Shown here: piece after piece, positions 17,543-26,705 of the stretch
How the letters are laid out: each line of letters starts with the position of its first letter
Numbering within the stretch: position 1 is the stretch's first letter
Assembly (NCBI RefSeq): GCF_900128925.1
Contig: NZ_FQUJ01000002.1
Location: 282,856-346,855 of the forward strand
From: Modicisalibacter ilicicola DSM 19980
Lineage (GTDB): Bacteria > Pseudomonadota > Gammaproteobacteria > Pseudomonadales > Halomonadaceae
DNA: 64,000 nt
Direction of reading: 5' to 3'
Notes under the pieces: model-generated
What the model saw: only the letters and a program-made list of their open reading frames with translations
What the model was told of the DNA's origin: nothing
The model's database searches: none
Translations under genes and position numbers: made by a program

Positions 17543-18295
17543 TCACCGGGTCCGCAACGCATCCAGCCATCCTTGCACGTCTTCCAGCGCCGTATGCCGG
17601 GTCAGGTCGGTGTGTAGCGGCGTGATCGACACATAGCCGGCGTCGATGGCGGCGAAGTCGGTGTCCGGGCCGTCGTCGGCATTCTCGCCGGCGGCGGCGA
17701 TCCAGTAACGCATGCGACCGCGGGGGTCGCGGACCTCCAGGGGCTGAGTCGCCGGCCCTCGATAGCCCATGCGGGTGACGCGAAATCCCTGAAGCTCGTC
17801 CCAGGGTACGTCCGGCACGTTGACGTTGAGCAGGCTACGCGGCGGCAACGACAATGAATCCGCCGCGCCCACCAGACTCGCGGCGACTCGGCCCGCCGTG
17901 TCGAAGTGACGCGACCCGACCAGGGACATGGCAATGGCCGGCATGCCCAGATTGCGGCCCTCCATGGCGGCGGCGACGGTACCCGAATAGAGCACGTCAT
18001 CGCCCAGGTTGCTGCCGTGATTGATTCCCGAGATCACCAGGTCGGGCTTCTCGTCCCAGACACCGTTCACCCCCAGGTAGACGCAGTCCGCCGGCGTGCC
18101 GTCGACGCTGTAGAACCCGTTATCCAGCGCCGTCAGGGCGAGAGGCCGGGACAGGGTCAGCGAGTTGCTGGCGCCGCTCTTGTCGCGGTCCGGGGCGACC
18201 ACCCGTAGCCGCGCGTGAGCATCCAGCGCCTCGTAAAGGGCGCGTAGCCCCGGGGCATGCACCCCGTCGTCATTGGACAGCAACAGCTTGCGCAT
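17543..18295 (-). CDS. surE: 5'/3'-nucleotidase SurE
   Basis: A 250-residue metal-dependent nucleotidase, starting [20 protein letters not shown] with the SNDDG metal site (Asp9, Asp10), the conserved Ser in [10 protein letters not shown], and [19 protein letters not shown]. SurE dephosphorylates nucleoside monophosphates and supports stationary-phase survival together with Pcm. The ATG at 18295 was chosen because the motif starts there in all family members and GGAGGAG lies upstream. It lies 54 bases after truD and 16 before pcm. Confidence 0.95.
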   Translation of the reverse strand: MRKLLLSNDDGVHAPGLRALYEALDAHARLRVVAPDRDKSGASNSLTLSRPLALTALDNGFYSVDGTPADCVYLGVNGVWDEKPDLVISGINHGSNLGDDVLYSGTVAAAMEGRNLGMPAIAMSLVGSRHFDTAGRVAASLVGAADSLSLPPRSLLNVNVPDVPWDELQGFRVTRMGYRGPATQPLEVRDPRGRMRYWIAAAGENADDGPDTDFAAIDAGYVSITPLHTDLTRHTALEDVQGWLDALRTR

Positions 18296-18349
18296 CGCTC
18301 CTCCTTCGCTTGCCGCGGCCACCTGCCGCCGCAATGGTTTTCGTCGAAT

Positions 18350-19402
18350 TCAATTCAATGTCGGGTGTGCGATCAGCTCACGCAGCACCGCGGTGGCAAA
18401 GGCACCCCGCGGCAGTTCGAACCGCAGTGTCAGCCCCTGTTCGTCTCGGGTTAATGCCGGCACGCCCAGCACCACCCGCAACGCACGCCGTGCCAGACGC
18501 ACCCCGGCTCGTTCGAGCCCTTCGCACAAGGCCGCCTGCTCGTCCTCGAGACGCTGCTCGTAACGCGCGGCTTCCCCCCGGGCCAGGGAGCGCCCCGTGC
18601 CCCACAGTACCCCGGTGGGGTGCAGATCGAGTCGCCCGGCACGCTCGACGAGCGTCTCGTCGCGCTGATCCGCGACGAACTGGCTGGCACTGCCCTCCAG
18701 CATCAGGACATCGCCCTCCAGCGGCGTCGCCCAGTCCCCGGCGGCGAGGCGCATGGCCAGCAGCTCGTTGAACAGATAGCTGCGCGCGGCGGAGAGCATC
18801 ATGCCTTCCCGATCGTCGCGCTTGCGCCAGCCACGCGCCAGCATGTCACGTGCGCGCAGCAGGTTGCGCCCGTCCGGGCCGAAGCGCTGTGGTCCGAAAT
18901 AGTTGGGTACGCCGCGCTCGCAGAGTATCTGCCAGCGCTGGTCGAAGTCGGAATGATCGACGATCGCGCCTCTCAAGCGAAGCACGAAACGATTGGCCCG
19001 GTGCACCCCGCGCTTGAGCTTGCGCGGGTGACGATGCCGCTCGAGCAGCCGCACCGGCGTGTCGCCCAGACGCGCGACGATGTCCTCCGGGGCCTCGCGG
19101 CCGGGAAGATGCACCGACAGCCACTGACGTGTCACCGCCACGCGATCCTTCATTCCCGAGAACCCCACTTCCCGGTGGGTCACGCCACACACCCTGGCCA
19201 ATCGGCGGGCCAGCTCCAGGGTGGTCAGGTCGCGCTTCTCGATCCACAGCCAGAGATGCTCGCCATGGCCTTCCGGGGCGAAGTCGAGACGCTCCTCGAC
19301 GACGAACTCCTCCGGCGTCGCCCGGTATTCGCCGGCCGCCAGCGGCCCGCCATGGGCACACGGCCAGCGGGGCGGCCAGGGAGCATCAATCGCCTTGTCC
19401 AC
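18350..19402 (-). CDS. truD: tRNA pseudouridine(13) synthase TruD
   Basis: A 350-residue TruD enzyme forming pseudouridine 13 in tRNA(Glu) and others. The catalytic Asp lies in [16 protein letters not shown] and the TruD-specific NYFGPQRFG is present. The start is a GTG at 19402, with GGAGGG just upstream, overlapping the ispF stop by 17 bases; the upstream ATG at 19480 would run through ispF coding sequence and add non-conserved residues. Translation is probably coupled to ispF. Confidence 0.93.
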   Translation of the reverse strand: MDKAIDAPWPPRWPCAHGGPLAAGEYRATPEEFVVEERLDFAPEGHGEHLWLWIEKRDLTTLELARRLARVCGVTHREVGFSGMKDRVAVTRQWLSVHLPGREAPEDIVARLGDTPVRLLERHRHPRKLKRGVHRANRFVLRLRGAIVDHSDFDQRWQILCERGVPNYFGPQRFGPDGRNLLRARDMLARGWRKRDDREGMMLSAARSYLFNELLAMRLAAGDWATPLEGDVLMLEGSASQFVADQRDETLVERAGRLDLHPTGVLWGTGRSLARGEAARYEQRLEDEQAALCEGLERAGVRLARRALRVVLGVPALTRDEQGLTLRFELPRGAFATAVLRELIAHPTLN

Positions 19403-19907
19403 TGGCCCTCCCCCTGGTCCCGGCGTCTCGATCCTGCGCGAGGAGCACGACGACGGCTTGGGCCGCGATGCCTTCGCCACGGCCGGTGAACCCCAGTCGC
19501 TCGCTGGTGGTTGCCTTCACGTTCACGGTGTCAAGAGATGCCTCGAGATCCGCGGCCAGGGTCGCGTTCATGGCACCGACATGCGGCGCCAGCCTGGGCG
19601 CCTGGGCGATGATGGTGGCATCCAGGTTGCCCAGCCGATAGCCGGCATCGCCGATCAGGCCCGACACATGGCGCAGCAGGACGCGGCTGTCGGCACCGGC
19701 CCAATGCGGGTCGGTATCGGGAAAATGCCGGCCGATATCGCCCAGGGCGCAGGCCCCCAGCAATGCGTCGCATACCGCATGCAGCAGCACATCGCCATCG
19801 GAGTGGGCGATGAACCCCCGCTCGTAGGGAATGCGCACCCCGCCGATCATCAGGTGATCGCCCTCACCAAAGGCATGCACGTCGAACCCGTGGCCGATAC
19901 GTATCAT
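19386..19907 (-). CDS. ispF: 2-C-methyl-D-erythritol 2,4-cyclodiphosphate synthase
   Basis: A 173-residue MEP-pathway enzyme converting CDP-ME 2-phosphate to MEcPP. It has the zinc ligands in GHGFDVHAF (Asp-x-His) and His42-type [19 protein letters not shown], then GDIGRHFPD and the C-terminal [20 protein letters not shown]. The last about 15 residues ([14 protein letters not shown]) extend beyond the usual length and overlap the truD start. It overlaps ispD by four bases. Confidence 0.95.
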   Translation of the reverse strand: MIRIGHGFDVHAFGEGDHLMIGGVRIPYERGFIAHSDGDVLLHAVCDALLGACALGDIGRHFPDTDPHWAGADSRVLLRHVSGLIGDAGYRLGNLDATIIAQAPRLAPHVGAMNATLAADLEASLDTVNVKATTSERLGFTGRGEGIAAQAVVVLLAQDRDAGTRGRASGQGD

Positions 19908-20635
19908 GGTATTGTCTCCGCCCCCGGGACCTTGCCCTCCTCGGCCTGGACCGCGAAGATGCGCGCCGCCAGGGACAGGTCCTCGGGGTGAGTGATCTTG
20001 AGATTGTCACGCCGTGCCGGCACCAGGCGCGGCGCCAGTCCCAGGGCCTCGATCGCCGACGCCTCGTCGGTCACCCGGACCCCGCGCTCGCGAGCACCAT
20101 GCAGGGCATCGCGCAGCAAGCCATAGCGGAAGGCCTGGGGCGTCAGTGCATGCCATAGCCCCTCGCGAGACTCGGTGGCCGTTACCCGGCCCCGCGCATC
20201 GGCACGCTTCATGGTGTCCGCCACCGGCATCGCCAGAAGCCCCCCGACCGGTTCCTCGGCAAGCACCTCGAGAAGGCGCTGCAGATCGTCGGGGTGCACG
20301 CAGGGACGCGCCACGTCGTGCACCAGCACCCAATCATCGGCAGCGGCCCGGTTGGCCAGCTCCTCGAGGGCATTGAGCACCGAGTCGGCACGCTCGCTGC
20401 CACCAGCAATACGCTGCCAGCGCTCGAACGGCACCCAGGCCGGATCGAACCAGGGATCGTCGGGCGCCAGGCACAGTCGCAGTGACGCCCGCGGATAGGC
20501 ACGATGCAGGCGCTCCAGGGTATGGACGAGAACAGGCCGCCCCGCCAGGGACAGATACTGCTTGGGGCGATCGCCCCCCATGCGCCGGCCCTGCCCTGCC
20601 GCGGGCACGATCAGCCACAGCGCTTCGGGAATCAC
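19904..20635 (-). CDS. ispD: 2-C-methyl-D-erythritol 4-phosphate cytidylyltransferase
   Basis: A 243-residue nucleotidyltransferase, third step of the MEP pathway (MEP + CTP to CDP-ME). The N-terminal [20 protein letters not shown] is the CTP-binding loop, and [12 protein letters not shown] and [11 protein letters not shown] are further conserved blocks. The C-terminus ([14 protein letters not shown]) is typical. Four-base overlaps with both ftsB and ispF suggest one translationally coupled unit. Confidence 0.95.
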   Translation of the reverse strand: MIPEALWLIVPAAGQGRRMGGDRPKQYLSLAGRPVLVHTLERLHRAYPRASLRLCLAPDDPWFDPAWVPFERWQRIAGGSERADSVLNALEELANRAAADDWVLVHDVARPCVHPDDLQRLLEVLAEEPVGGLLAMPVADTMKRADARGRVTATESREGLWHALTPQAFRYGLLRDALHGARERGVRVTDEASAIEALGLAPRLVPARRDNLKITHPEDLSLAARIFAVQAEEGKVPGAETIP

Positions 20636-20940
20636 CGGGCACCTCCCGACGACGCTTCCGGGACGTCCACATCCGGCACCCAGAAGAACTGCTCGTCCTC
20701 GCGCACCATGCCGATGTCGCTGCGCGCCCGCTCCTCGATGGCATCGAGCCCGTTCTTGAGATCGACGACCTCGGCGGCGAGACGCTGGTTATTGGCTCGG
20801 GATGCCGCGTTCTCGGCCGCCAGCGCATCGGCCCGGGCGCGAATGTGCGCCAATTCCCGCAGGCCGCCCTCGCCGAACCACAGGCTGTACTGCAGCAAGG
20901 CGAACAGGCCGATCAGCACGATAGCGAGCCACTTGAGCAT
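20632..20940 (-). CDS. ftsB: Cell division protein FtsB
   Basis: A 102-residue bitopic protein with an N-terminal membrane helix (LAIVLIGLFALLQYSLWFG), the conserved GxGG linker (GEGGLRELA) and a coiled coil (ARADALAAENAASRANNQRL) ending ARSDIGMVREDEQFFWV. FtsB joins FtsL and FtsQ in the divisome core that activates FtsWI. As elsewhere it heads the ispD operon; its upstream gene (usually eno) lies off this arrangement, since a divergent gene starts at 21124. Confidence 0.95.
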   Translation of the reverse strand: MLKWLAIVLIGLFALLQYSLWFGEGGLRELAHIRARADALAAENAASRANNQRLAAEVVDLKNGLDAIEERARSDIGMVREDEQFFWVPDVDVPEASSGGAR

Positions 20941-21123
20941 CTAAGTATCCTGTTCTTTCGGAGTCGTATCCCGTTCATTGCGAAAGTGAGTCGTCGTCGA
21001 TGGTTTGCCTGAAATATCGGCGGCCATTATGCCATCATCGCTGAAGCCGCGCAGGCCAATCAGCCATCGGAAACGATCGCAATTCCCTCTCGCAGGGTGC
21101 CATAAACGACTGGAGTCACTCTC

Positions 21124-21435
21124 ATGTACAAACTGGCCTTCTTCGTCCCCCTCGATGCTGCCGAAGCCGTCAAGGAAGCGGTCTTCGCCAGTGGCGCCGG
21201 GCGCATCGGCGATTATGAAGCCTGCTGCTTCCAGACCCGGGGCACCGGGCAATTTCGGCCACTCGAGGGGGCCGACCCGCATATCGGCAACGTTGGCGAA
21301 CTGGAGCATGTGGAGGAACTCAAGGTGGAACTGGTGTGCAGCGACACCCTGATCCACGAGGCGGTCGCCAGGCTCAAGGCTGCCCATCCCTATGAAGAAC
21401 CCGCCTATGAGGTGTGGAAGCTGGAAGACGTCTAG
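21124..21435 (+). CDS. YqfO/NIF3 C-terminal-like domain protein
   Basis: A 103-residue protein MYKLAFFVPLDAAEAVKEAV matching the PII/CutA-like insert domain of YqfO-type NIF3 proteins, including GAGRIGDYEACCFQTRGTG and the C-terminal KAAHPYEEPAYEVW. Such stand-alone domains are common in pseudomonads; function is unknown, possibly metal-related given the CutA-like fold. The start codon is preceded at some distance by GGAGTCACTCTC. It diverges from ftsB and converges on the fasciclin gene. Confidence 0.85.
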   Translation: MYKLAFFVPLDAAEAVKEAVFASGAGRIGDYEACCFQTRGTGQFRPLEGADPHIGNVGELEHVEELKVELVCSDTLIHEAVARLKAAHPYEEPAYEVWKLEDV

Positions 21436-21449
21436 TCATTTCATGAGAA

Positions 21450-21474
21450 CCGCCTCCCGAAGGAGGCGGCAAGA
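21450..21474. terminator. Bidirectional hairpin between NIF3-like and fasciclin genes
   Basis: CCGCCTCC-CGAA-GGAGGCGG. Read on the minus strand it is CCGCCTCC-TTCG-GGAGGCGG followed by TTCTC, a stable UUCG-type tetraloop hairpin. It lies between two convergent stop codons. Confidence 0.6.
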
Positions 21475-21501
21475 CAACGGCAATGAAACCGGGATGACGG
21501 A

Positions 21502-22011
21502 CTATTCGGGCATCAGCACGCCGTCGATGACATGGATGACCCCGTTACTCGCTTCGATATCCGCCTGGACCACCGTGGCGTCGTTTATCATCACCGAATC
21601 GCCTTCCGTGGAGATATTCAGATCCTGGCCCTGGACGGTCGTCGCGGAGGCGGCCTGCATGGCATCCGCCGCCATGATCTTTCCAGATACCACATGATAG
21701 GTGAGTATCGACTGAAGCTGCTCCTTGTTCTCGGGCTTGAGAAGTTCATCCACCGTGCCTTCCGGTAGTGCGGCGAAGGCCTCGTCGGTGGGTGCAAACA
21801 CGGTGAAAGGCCCTTCACCCTTGAGTGTCTCGACGAGTTCGGCCGCCTTGACCGCCGCGACCAGCGTCTCGAATTGCCCCGCCTCCACCGCCGTATCGAC
21901 GATATCCTTCTGACCGCCACCATGGTTATCGGCCATTGTCGCGCCGGAGAGCATCAATCCTGCCAAACCTGCACCAAGCCACCGGGTTGCCACACGCACA
22001 TGAGCATTCAT
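21502..22011 (-). CDS. Secreted fasciclin (FAS1) domain protein
   Basis: A 169-residue protein with a signal peptide ([17 protein letters not shown], cleavage near ADN) and one FAS1 domain: [34 protein letters not shown] (H1 box) and the C-terminal [15 protein letters not shown] (H2 box) with YHVVSGKI between. FAS1 proteins act in adhesion or matrix contacts. The ATG at 22011 has GAGGAGAACC upstream; the longer reading to 22098 crosses the promoter region. A LitR-type dyad lies 81-104 bases upstream of the start (see 22092-22115). Confidence 0.9.
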   Translation of the reverse strand: MNAHVRVATRWLGAGLAGLMLSGATMADNHGGGQKDIVDTAVEAGQFETLVAAVKAAELVETLKGEGPFTVFAPTDEAFAALPEGTVDELLKPENKEQLQSILTYHVVSGKIMAADAMQAASATTVQGQDLNISTEGDSVMINDATVVQADIEASNGVIHVIDGVLMPE

Positions 22012-22091
22012 TTTCGGTTCTCCTCGAGAGTCGAAACCTCGACATTGCGCGATGAAGGGTTCATCCGCGCTGCGCTGCGTTGTGCAGCTCT

Positions 22092-22115
22092 TGTACAATA
22101 TAGTCTACTTGTACA
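22092..22115 (-). promoter_or_regulatory. LitR/CarH-type dyad upstream of the fasciclin gene
   Basis: TGTACA at 22092-22097 and TGTACA at 22110-22115 with exactly 12 bases between; extended form TTGTACAA on both sides. This fits the consensus T(G/A)TACA-N12-TGTA(C/T)A that I recall for class II LitR, a light-controlled MerR-family regulator of Pseudomonas putida. The spacing places it where a MerR-type regulator would act on the fasciclin promoter. No litR gene is in the window. Confidence 0.6.
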
Positions 22116-22163
22116 AATACAGCACAGCTTTTAAGCGCCACTCGGTGAATCCGTCGCCCCGTT

Positions 22164-22721
22164 TCAGGCACTGCCGAAGTAGCGCTCGCGATCGTCGCGA
22201 CCGATATCGCTGATATGCAACGGAAAGATCGCCTCGTGGCGATCGCCGAAGTAGTGATGCAGGGTACGCTCGATGGTGGGAAAGGCCAGTTCGTCCCAGG
22301 GAATCTCATCCTCGGCGAACATCGCCACCTCCAGGCTCTCGGGGCCCGGAGCGAAATCGCCGATCAGATCGGCGCGAAAGATCATGTAGACCTGATTGAT
22401 GTGGGGCAGATTGATCAGAGTATAGAGATCGTGAATCCTAACCTCTGCACAGGCCTCTTCCAGGGTCTCGCGCTCCGCGGCCTCGAGGGTGGTCTCGGCG
22501 TTCTCCATGTAACCCGCCGGTAGCGTCCAGTAGCCCTTGCGCGGGGCGATGGCCCGCCGACACAGCAGCACGCAACCATCGCGGATCGGCAACGTCCCGG
22601 CAACGATGCGCGGATTCTGGTAGTGAATGGCACCGCAGGCGTCGCACAGATAGCGCGGTCGATCATCGCCTTCGGGAATGGCGAAACGGACACCTTGCCC
22701 GCAGTGACTGCAGAAGTTCAT
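22164..22721 (-). CDS. Nudix hydrolase with zinc ribbon
   Basis: A 185-residue protein with an N-terminal zinc ribbon (CSHCG near residue 4 and CDACG near 27) and a Nudix box GYMENAETTLEAAERETLEEA (first 20 residues fit GX5EX7REUXEE). The layout recalls NudC-like ADP-ribose/NADH pyrophosphatases but is shorter, so the substrate is uncertain. The ATG at 22721 has GAGGTATTC upstream; the extra upstream reading to 22835 overlaps the divergent Nudix gene. Confidence 0.85.
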   Translation of the reverse strand: MNFCSHCGQGVRFAIPEGDDRPRYLCDACGAIHYQNPRIVAGTLPIRDGCVLLCRRAIAPRKGYWTLPAGYMENAETTLEAAERETLEEACAEVRIHDLYTLINLPHINQVYMIFRADLIGDFAPGPESLEVAMFAEDEIPWDELAFPTIERTLHHYFGDRHEAIFPLHISDIGRDDRERYFGSA

Positions 22722-22792
22722 GAATACCTCATGCGCATGCTTGACGCTGTCCGGAGGGCTGGGTACAAGTAATGAAACCCGATGGAAGCTCC

Positions 22793-23434
22793 ATGTTAGA
22801 GAAACTCCACGAGCGCCTGCAAGCGCACGCGCCACGTCGACTGGGTTTGTCCCTGCCCCAGGCTGCCGTCCTGATCCCCATCGTGGCCCGCCCCGAACCG
22901 ACGCTGCTGTTCACCCGGCGCGCCGCGCACCTGAAGCAGCATGGCGGTCAGGTGGCGTTCCCCGGGGGCAAGCGGGAGCCCGACGACCCCGACCTGCTGA
23001 CCACCGCCCTGCGCGAGGCCCAGGAGGAGATCGCCCTGCCCCCACGGCGGGTGCGCCTGCTCGGCCGGCTGGGCGATCTGATCTCGCTGCACGGCATCCG
23101 GGTGACGCCCTTCGTCGGACTGATCCCCGCGGACCTGCCGCTTCGCCCCGAACTCGGCGAGCTGGACAGCATCTTCGAGGTGCCTCTCACGGTGTTTCTC
23201 GACGACCAGCGCAGCCACACCGACGTGATCACCGTGAACGGACGCCCCCTCTACGTGCCCAGCTATCAGGCTGGCGAGCATGTGATATGGGGACTCTCCT
23301 CGATGATGCTGGTGGAGCTGCTGGCCGTCGGTTTCGAGCGTCCCATCAGCCTCGATCGTGCACCGGACGACAGCCGCCTGCATTATCGCCCCGAAGCCCG
23401 TCAGCCCGTGTTCGACGACTCTTCGGATGCCTGA
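22793..23434 (+). CDS. CoA pyrophosphatase-type Nudix hydrolase
   Basis: A 213-residue protein with LLFTRRAAHLKQHGGQVAFP directly ahead of the Nudix box (GGKREPDDPDLLTTALREAQ, EEIAL), the UPF0035 pattern (LLTxRxxxLxxHxGQVAFPGG) of CoA diphosphatases such as NudL/YeaB. It should cleave CoA or related dinucleotides. The ATG at 22793 has GGAAGC close by; the ATG at 22772 has its GGAGG 17 bases away. It is divergent from the zinc-ribbon Nudix gene and overlaps or abuts the oxygenase downstream. Confidence 0.85.
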   Translation: MLEKLHERLQAHAPRRLGLSLPQAAVLIPIVARPEPTLLFTRRAAHLKQHGGQVAFPGGKREPDDPDLLTTALREAQEEIALPPRRVRLLGRLGDLISLHGIRVTPFVGLIPADLPLRPELGELDSIFEVPLTVFLDDQRSHTDVITVNGRPLYVPSYQAGEHVIWGLSSMMLVELLAVGFERPISLDRAPDDSRLHYRPEARQPVFDDSSDA

Positions 23435-24104
23435 CATGCCGCACCACCGCCCCGCCACGCCACCGGCACTGAATGAGGATGCCCTGACCCGTCTCGTCGA
23501 CGCTCTCGTCGAGAAGGGTTGGTTCGTGGGCGAGCGCTTCATCGACGCGGAACTCTGCCAGGCATTGCGGGATGAGTTGTGGACGCTCTCGGCCAACCAG
23601 GCGCTGACCGAGGCCGGCATCGGTCGCGGCGCACGGTATCGATTGCGGCGCGACGTTCGCGGCGATGCCATTCACTGGCTGGACCGGGAAAGCCAGGCCC
23701 AGCGCCGCTACCTGGCAGTGATGGAGACCCTGCAACAGCAGATCAATCGGGCGCTCTATCTCGGCCTGTTCGAGTTCGAGGCCCACTTCGCCCACTACCC
23801 GCCGGGAGCCTTCTACAAGACGCATCTCGACAGCTTCCAGGGTCGTGCCAACCGAATCGTCTCCACGGTGCTCTATCTCAATCCCGACTGGCCGGCGGAC
23901 GGCGGGGGCGAAATGGCCATCTACGCCAGCGACGACGCGGATCGCGAACTGGCCCGGGTGCTGCCCGAAGCCGGCACCTTCGTCTGCTTCCTTTCCGACC
24001 GCGTGCCCCATGCGGTGCTGCCGACCCGCCACCCCCGCGCCAGCATCGCCGGCTGGTTTCGGCGCAATGCCTCGCTCGCCGGGCTAGTTGATCCGGCTCG
24101 CTAA
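23427..24104 (+). CDS. 2OG-Fe(II) oxygenase (prolyl 4-hydroxylase-like)
   Basis: A 225-residue protein with the P4Hc double-stranded beta helix: the metal HxD in FYKTHLDSFQG and the distal His in RVPHAVLPTRHPRASIAGWF, where Arg probably binds 2-oxoglutarate. LNPDWPADGGGEMAIY is also typical. Family members hydroxylate proteins or amino acids with Fe(II), O2 and 2-oxoglutarate. Start is either ATG 23427, overlapping the nudL-like stop by eight bases, or ATG 23436. Its TAA stop forms the first bases of the inverted-repeat element that follows. Confidence 0.85.
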   Translation: MPDMPHHRPATPPALNEDALTRLVDALVEKGWFVGERFIDAELCQALRDELWTLSANQALTEAGIGRGARYRLRRDVRGDAIHWLDRESQAQRRYLAVMETLQQQINRALYLGLFEFEAHFAHYPPGAFYKTHLDSFQGRANRIVSTVLYLNPDWPADGGGEMAIYASDDADRELARVLPEAGTFVCFLSDRVPHAVLPTRHPRASIAGWFRRNASLAGLVDPAR

Positions 24105-24250
24105 GGAAGCGCTGAATAAAACGGCGAGCGCTCTCAAGCACAAGGCGCACGGAGCGCAGGAACCGCAGCATATGGGGGATATGTGAGGATTGCGAGCACC
24201 GCGCAACGCAGTGATTGGAGTGCGCAGACATTTATTCAGTGTTTCCCTAA
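24102..24250. mobile_element. MITE-like inverted-repeat element (family copy B)
   Basis: 149 bases between the stop codons of two convergent genes. The left end TAAGGAAGCGCTGAATAAA and the complement of the right end TAGGGAAACACTGAATAAA match at 16 of 19 positions. No ORF of note lies inside. Ends resemble those of copy A (1680-1766) and of the partial copy at 46666. The left end begins in the TAA stop of the oxygenase, and the right end covers the stop of the glycosidase gene. Confidence 0.65.
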
Positions 24251-25053
24251 CCCCGTGGCGCGTCGGGCAGATACGCGCCGGTGACCCGAGTATAGGCCGC
24301 AGAAGTGCGCCCGCCGGGCACGCCGTCCACCTTGAGGAAGATGCCCGGGTAGGTGTTGAGCCAGCGCTGCAACTCCTTCACCCGAGCTTCCAGGTGTTTG
24401 TCGTGCGGTCGTTGCCTGGCATACCTTGGCACCAGGGGCGAGTCCTCCTCGGCCGGCGGAGGCCGATCGGCAAAGGCAACGAGGCCATTTTCCGCCATGC
24501 GCCTCAGCAGCACCGCCGCGCCGCATTGCCGCGAAACCGCCGAGTCCGACCAGGTGCCGTCCGCCACGTACTTGCCGCTGGTGTAATGGGTCGAGAAGCT
24601 CCACAGGTAGGGCGACAGCACCTCGGGGTGGTAGAGGCGATAGCCCCAGCCGTTGTAGCGCTCGAGCTGGTAGAGGGTGCCGGCGAGACTCCAGTCGGTC
24701 CTGGTGCCCAGGCGCTTCATGGCCAGCGCGTCCTGGGCACTCTCCTCCCAGCGGAAGGGCGGCGACCCGCTGCGCGGCCGGCCCGCGGGCACCTGCACGG
24801 TGCGAGCATCCAGCGGGTCGCCGTTGTGCAGATGCCGCGAGAAGTCGGCGCTCGCTTCCATGTTGTGGATCACCGCCAGGAACCCCCAGGGTACCCCTTG
24901 CGCCTCGCCGACCTGCTGGTAACGCGAACGATTTTCCTGCATGCCCTCGATCAGCCGATCGACGGCCTGCCTGCGCGCCGGGCGAATGACACAGTCTTCG
25001 AAGAGCCGTTCGTATTCGCGGCGCAGGGGTTGGGTCAACGAGACGCTGGGCAT
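24247..25053 (-). CDS. Lysozyme-like glycosidase with C-terminal peptidoglycan-binding part
   Basis: A 268-residue protein. The N-terminal part has a lysozyme-fold signature: AVIHNMEASADFSRHLHNGD, with Glu as likely catalytic acid, then ARTVQVPAGRP, ERYNGWGYR and SPYLWSFSTHYTSGKYVADG. The C-terminal about 60 residues (VKELQRWLNTYPGIFLKVDG, RTSAAYTRVTGAYLP) resemble a PG_binding_1 repeat. It should act on peptidoglycan or a related glycan. There is no signal peptide. It is the last gene of a three-gene unit, 24 bases after the lipase-like gene. Confidence 0.7.
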   Translation of the reverse strand: MPSVSLTQPLRREYERLFEDCVIRPARRQAVDRLIEGMQENRSRYQQVGEAQGVPWGFLAVIHNMEASADFSRHLHNGDPLDARTVQVPAGRPRSGSPPFRWEESAQDALAMKRLGTRTDWSLAGTLYQLERYNGWGYRLYHPEVLSPYLWSFSTHYTSGKYVADGTWSDSAVSRQCGAAVLLRRMAENGLVAFADRPPPAEEDSPLVPRYARQRPHDKHLEARVKELQRWLNTYPGIFLKVDGVPGGRTSAAYTRVTGAYLPDAPRG

Positions 25054-25077
25054 GTTCTCTCCTCGGACTGACGGTTC

Positions 25078-26661
25078 TCAACTCCAGGGGCGGGCCTCGA
25101 TGCACAGGCGCCCATGCAGGCCGGGGCGGGCCGTCTGCTCGATGGGAATGTCGAAGGCCAGGCCCCGGGCCTCGCCCTCGATGCCGCGGGTCTGGGCCAA
25201 TATGCCCGGTTTTCCCGGGTTCATCTCCTGGAAGCCATACTTGATGCGACACCCCGCCTGGGAGTTCGCGTCTGGAAACACCTCGATCAGGATCAGTCGA
25301 CGCAGGATGAACCCCCCTTCGAAGTGTCGCTTCAGGAACATGACCCCATCCACCTCGTAGTCGGGCACCAGCACCTTGAGGTCGACGGCAAAGCTCACCG
25401 ATTTGGAGGATCGCCGCTTGAGACTCTTGTCCCAGTCGAGAAACACGGAAAAAAGATGCGGGCGCCGCGAATGTCCGGTGGTGACACCGGAGCCTGCCCG
25501 TCCCGGAAACAGATCCGCGAAGGTGCGAAAGATTGCCGAATTCTCGCGAACCTCGCGTCGCGTCATCTGCCACTGGCAGCCGCGCACACTGGCCGAGACC
25601 TCGAACTGGTAGGAGGCGCGGATCGGCTTGCCCGCCTCCTTGGCCTTCTGCACTTCCAGGGGCAGGGTGATGTCGTCGATATCCAGCATGCCATCCACCC
25701 GCAGTTCGCCGAACAGGAAGCGGGTCAGGTTCTGATAGCCTTCTTCCGAGTTGACGATACCGTAGTGGCCGGAATGGCTGCGGTGCACGAAGGCCCGGGG
25801 CGAGGTCACCTCCTTGCCCTGGCTGTCCGGCCCGTGGGTCGTGGCGTTCCTGATGCACACCAGCCCGTCGCTGGCCTCCCCCACGGCCCAGGAGGACAAC
25901 CCGCCGGCCGCGGTGTAATCCCGCGGGTTGGTGCCCACCAGGTTGAAGATGCGCTCTGCCGGGAACCCCTTCACCACCGAGACATCGTCGCCCCGGGGCA
26001 CATCGAGGTACTCCGCCATCCGCTCGCGATTGAAGTTGTTGATGTCACCGAAGGAGAGCCAGCCGGGCACGTTTCGCACGACACGCATGTCGATGCCGTT
26101 GTGGGGCGTGGCGTAGGTGAACAGCTTGTCGACCGCCCGGCGCGCCTCGTCCGAACCGAGCCTGGGATTCTGCAGGAAGGCGCGACACACCAGCCCGCCC
26201 ATGGAGTGGGCTACCAGGTGCACGCGGCACGCCTCGGGGTCGATGTCGTTGGCCTTGTTCGCACAGACCTTGTCCCGCAGACGCAGGATCAGGTTGCCGA
26301 GTCCCTTGGCAAAATGTTCGATGGGGGGCGTCTCGCCATCGCCGAAATCGTTCGAGGCTTCATCGTAGTAGCGATAGATGACGATACAGCGATAGGGAAC
26401 GGGCCGGTCGTGGTGCTCGGCGGCCACCAGGTCGTCGCCCTCCACGAAGACGTCCTTGTAGCCATGATCGCTCATCAACCGCACCAGCGGCGACTCGAAG
26501 AAGAAGCGCCGCACATCACCGGTCCAGGCGACCCGCGTCTTGGTCGAGCCGATGTTGAAGCCCATGTAGGGATCGGCCACCGTGTCTTCTATCTCACCCT
26601 GGGTGGCGGCGAATCCACGCACGTAGATGATCGGATGGTAGGGATGCAGTGCGCTGCGCAT
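25078..26661 (-). CDS. Alpha/beta hydrolase, lipase/esterase-like
   Basis: A 527-residue protein. It opens MRSALHPYHPIIYVRGFAAT, the usual first strand and oxyanion region of lipases, and has the nucleophile elbow VAHSMGGLVCRAF near residue 180, with a downstream PHNGIDM block and SGHYGIVNSEEGY as candidates for the catalytic His. After about residue 350 a second, non-catalytic domain of beta-rich sequence follows (for example RASYQFEVSASVRG and SVSFAVDLKVLVPDYEVDG). No signal peptide is visible. It lies 44 bases after the giant protein gene. The substrate is unknown. Confidence 0.75.
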   Translation of the reverse strand: MRSALHPYHPIIYVRGFAATQGEIEDTVADPYMGFNIGSTKTRVAWTGDVRRFFFESPLVRLMSDHGYKDVFVEGDDLVAAEHHDRPVPYRCIVIYRYYDEASNDFGDGETPPIEHFAKGLGNLILRLRDKVCANKANDIDPEACRVHLVAHSMGGLVCRAFLQNPRLGSDEARRAVDKLFTYATPHNGIDMRVVRNVPGWLSFGDINNFNRERMAEYLDVPRGDDVSVVKGFPAERIFNLVGTNPRDYTAAGGLSSWAVGEASDGLVCIRNATTHGPDSQGKEVTSPRAFVHRSHSGHYGIVNSEEGYQNLTRFLFGELRVDGMLDIDDITLPLEVQKAKEAGKPIRASYQFEVSASVRGCQWQMTRREVRENSAIFRTFADLFPGRAGSGVTTGHSRRPHLFSVFLDWDKSLKRRSSKSVSFAVDLKVLVPDYEVDGVMFLKRHFEGGFILRRLILIEVFPDANSQAGCRIKYGFQEMNPGKPGILAQTRGIEGEARGLAFDIPIEQTARPGLHGRLCIEARPWS

Positions 26662-26705
26662 CGCGAGCTCTCCGAATGACGTTCTTGGCCAGCCGACCGC
26701 TCGGG

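Noticed and set aside
24236-25858. 540-codon frame overlapping the glycosidase and lipase-like genes on the same strand
   Set aside because: It is out of frame with both, Arg/Gly/Pro-rich, and crosses the boundary between two well-supported genes.
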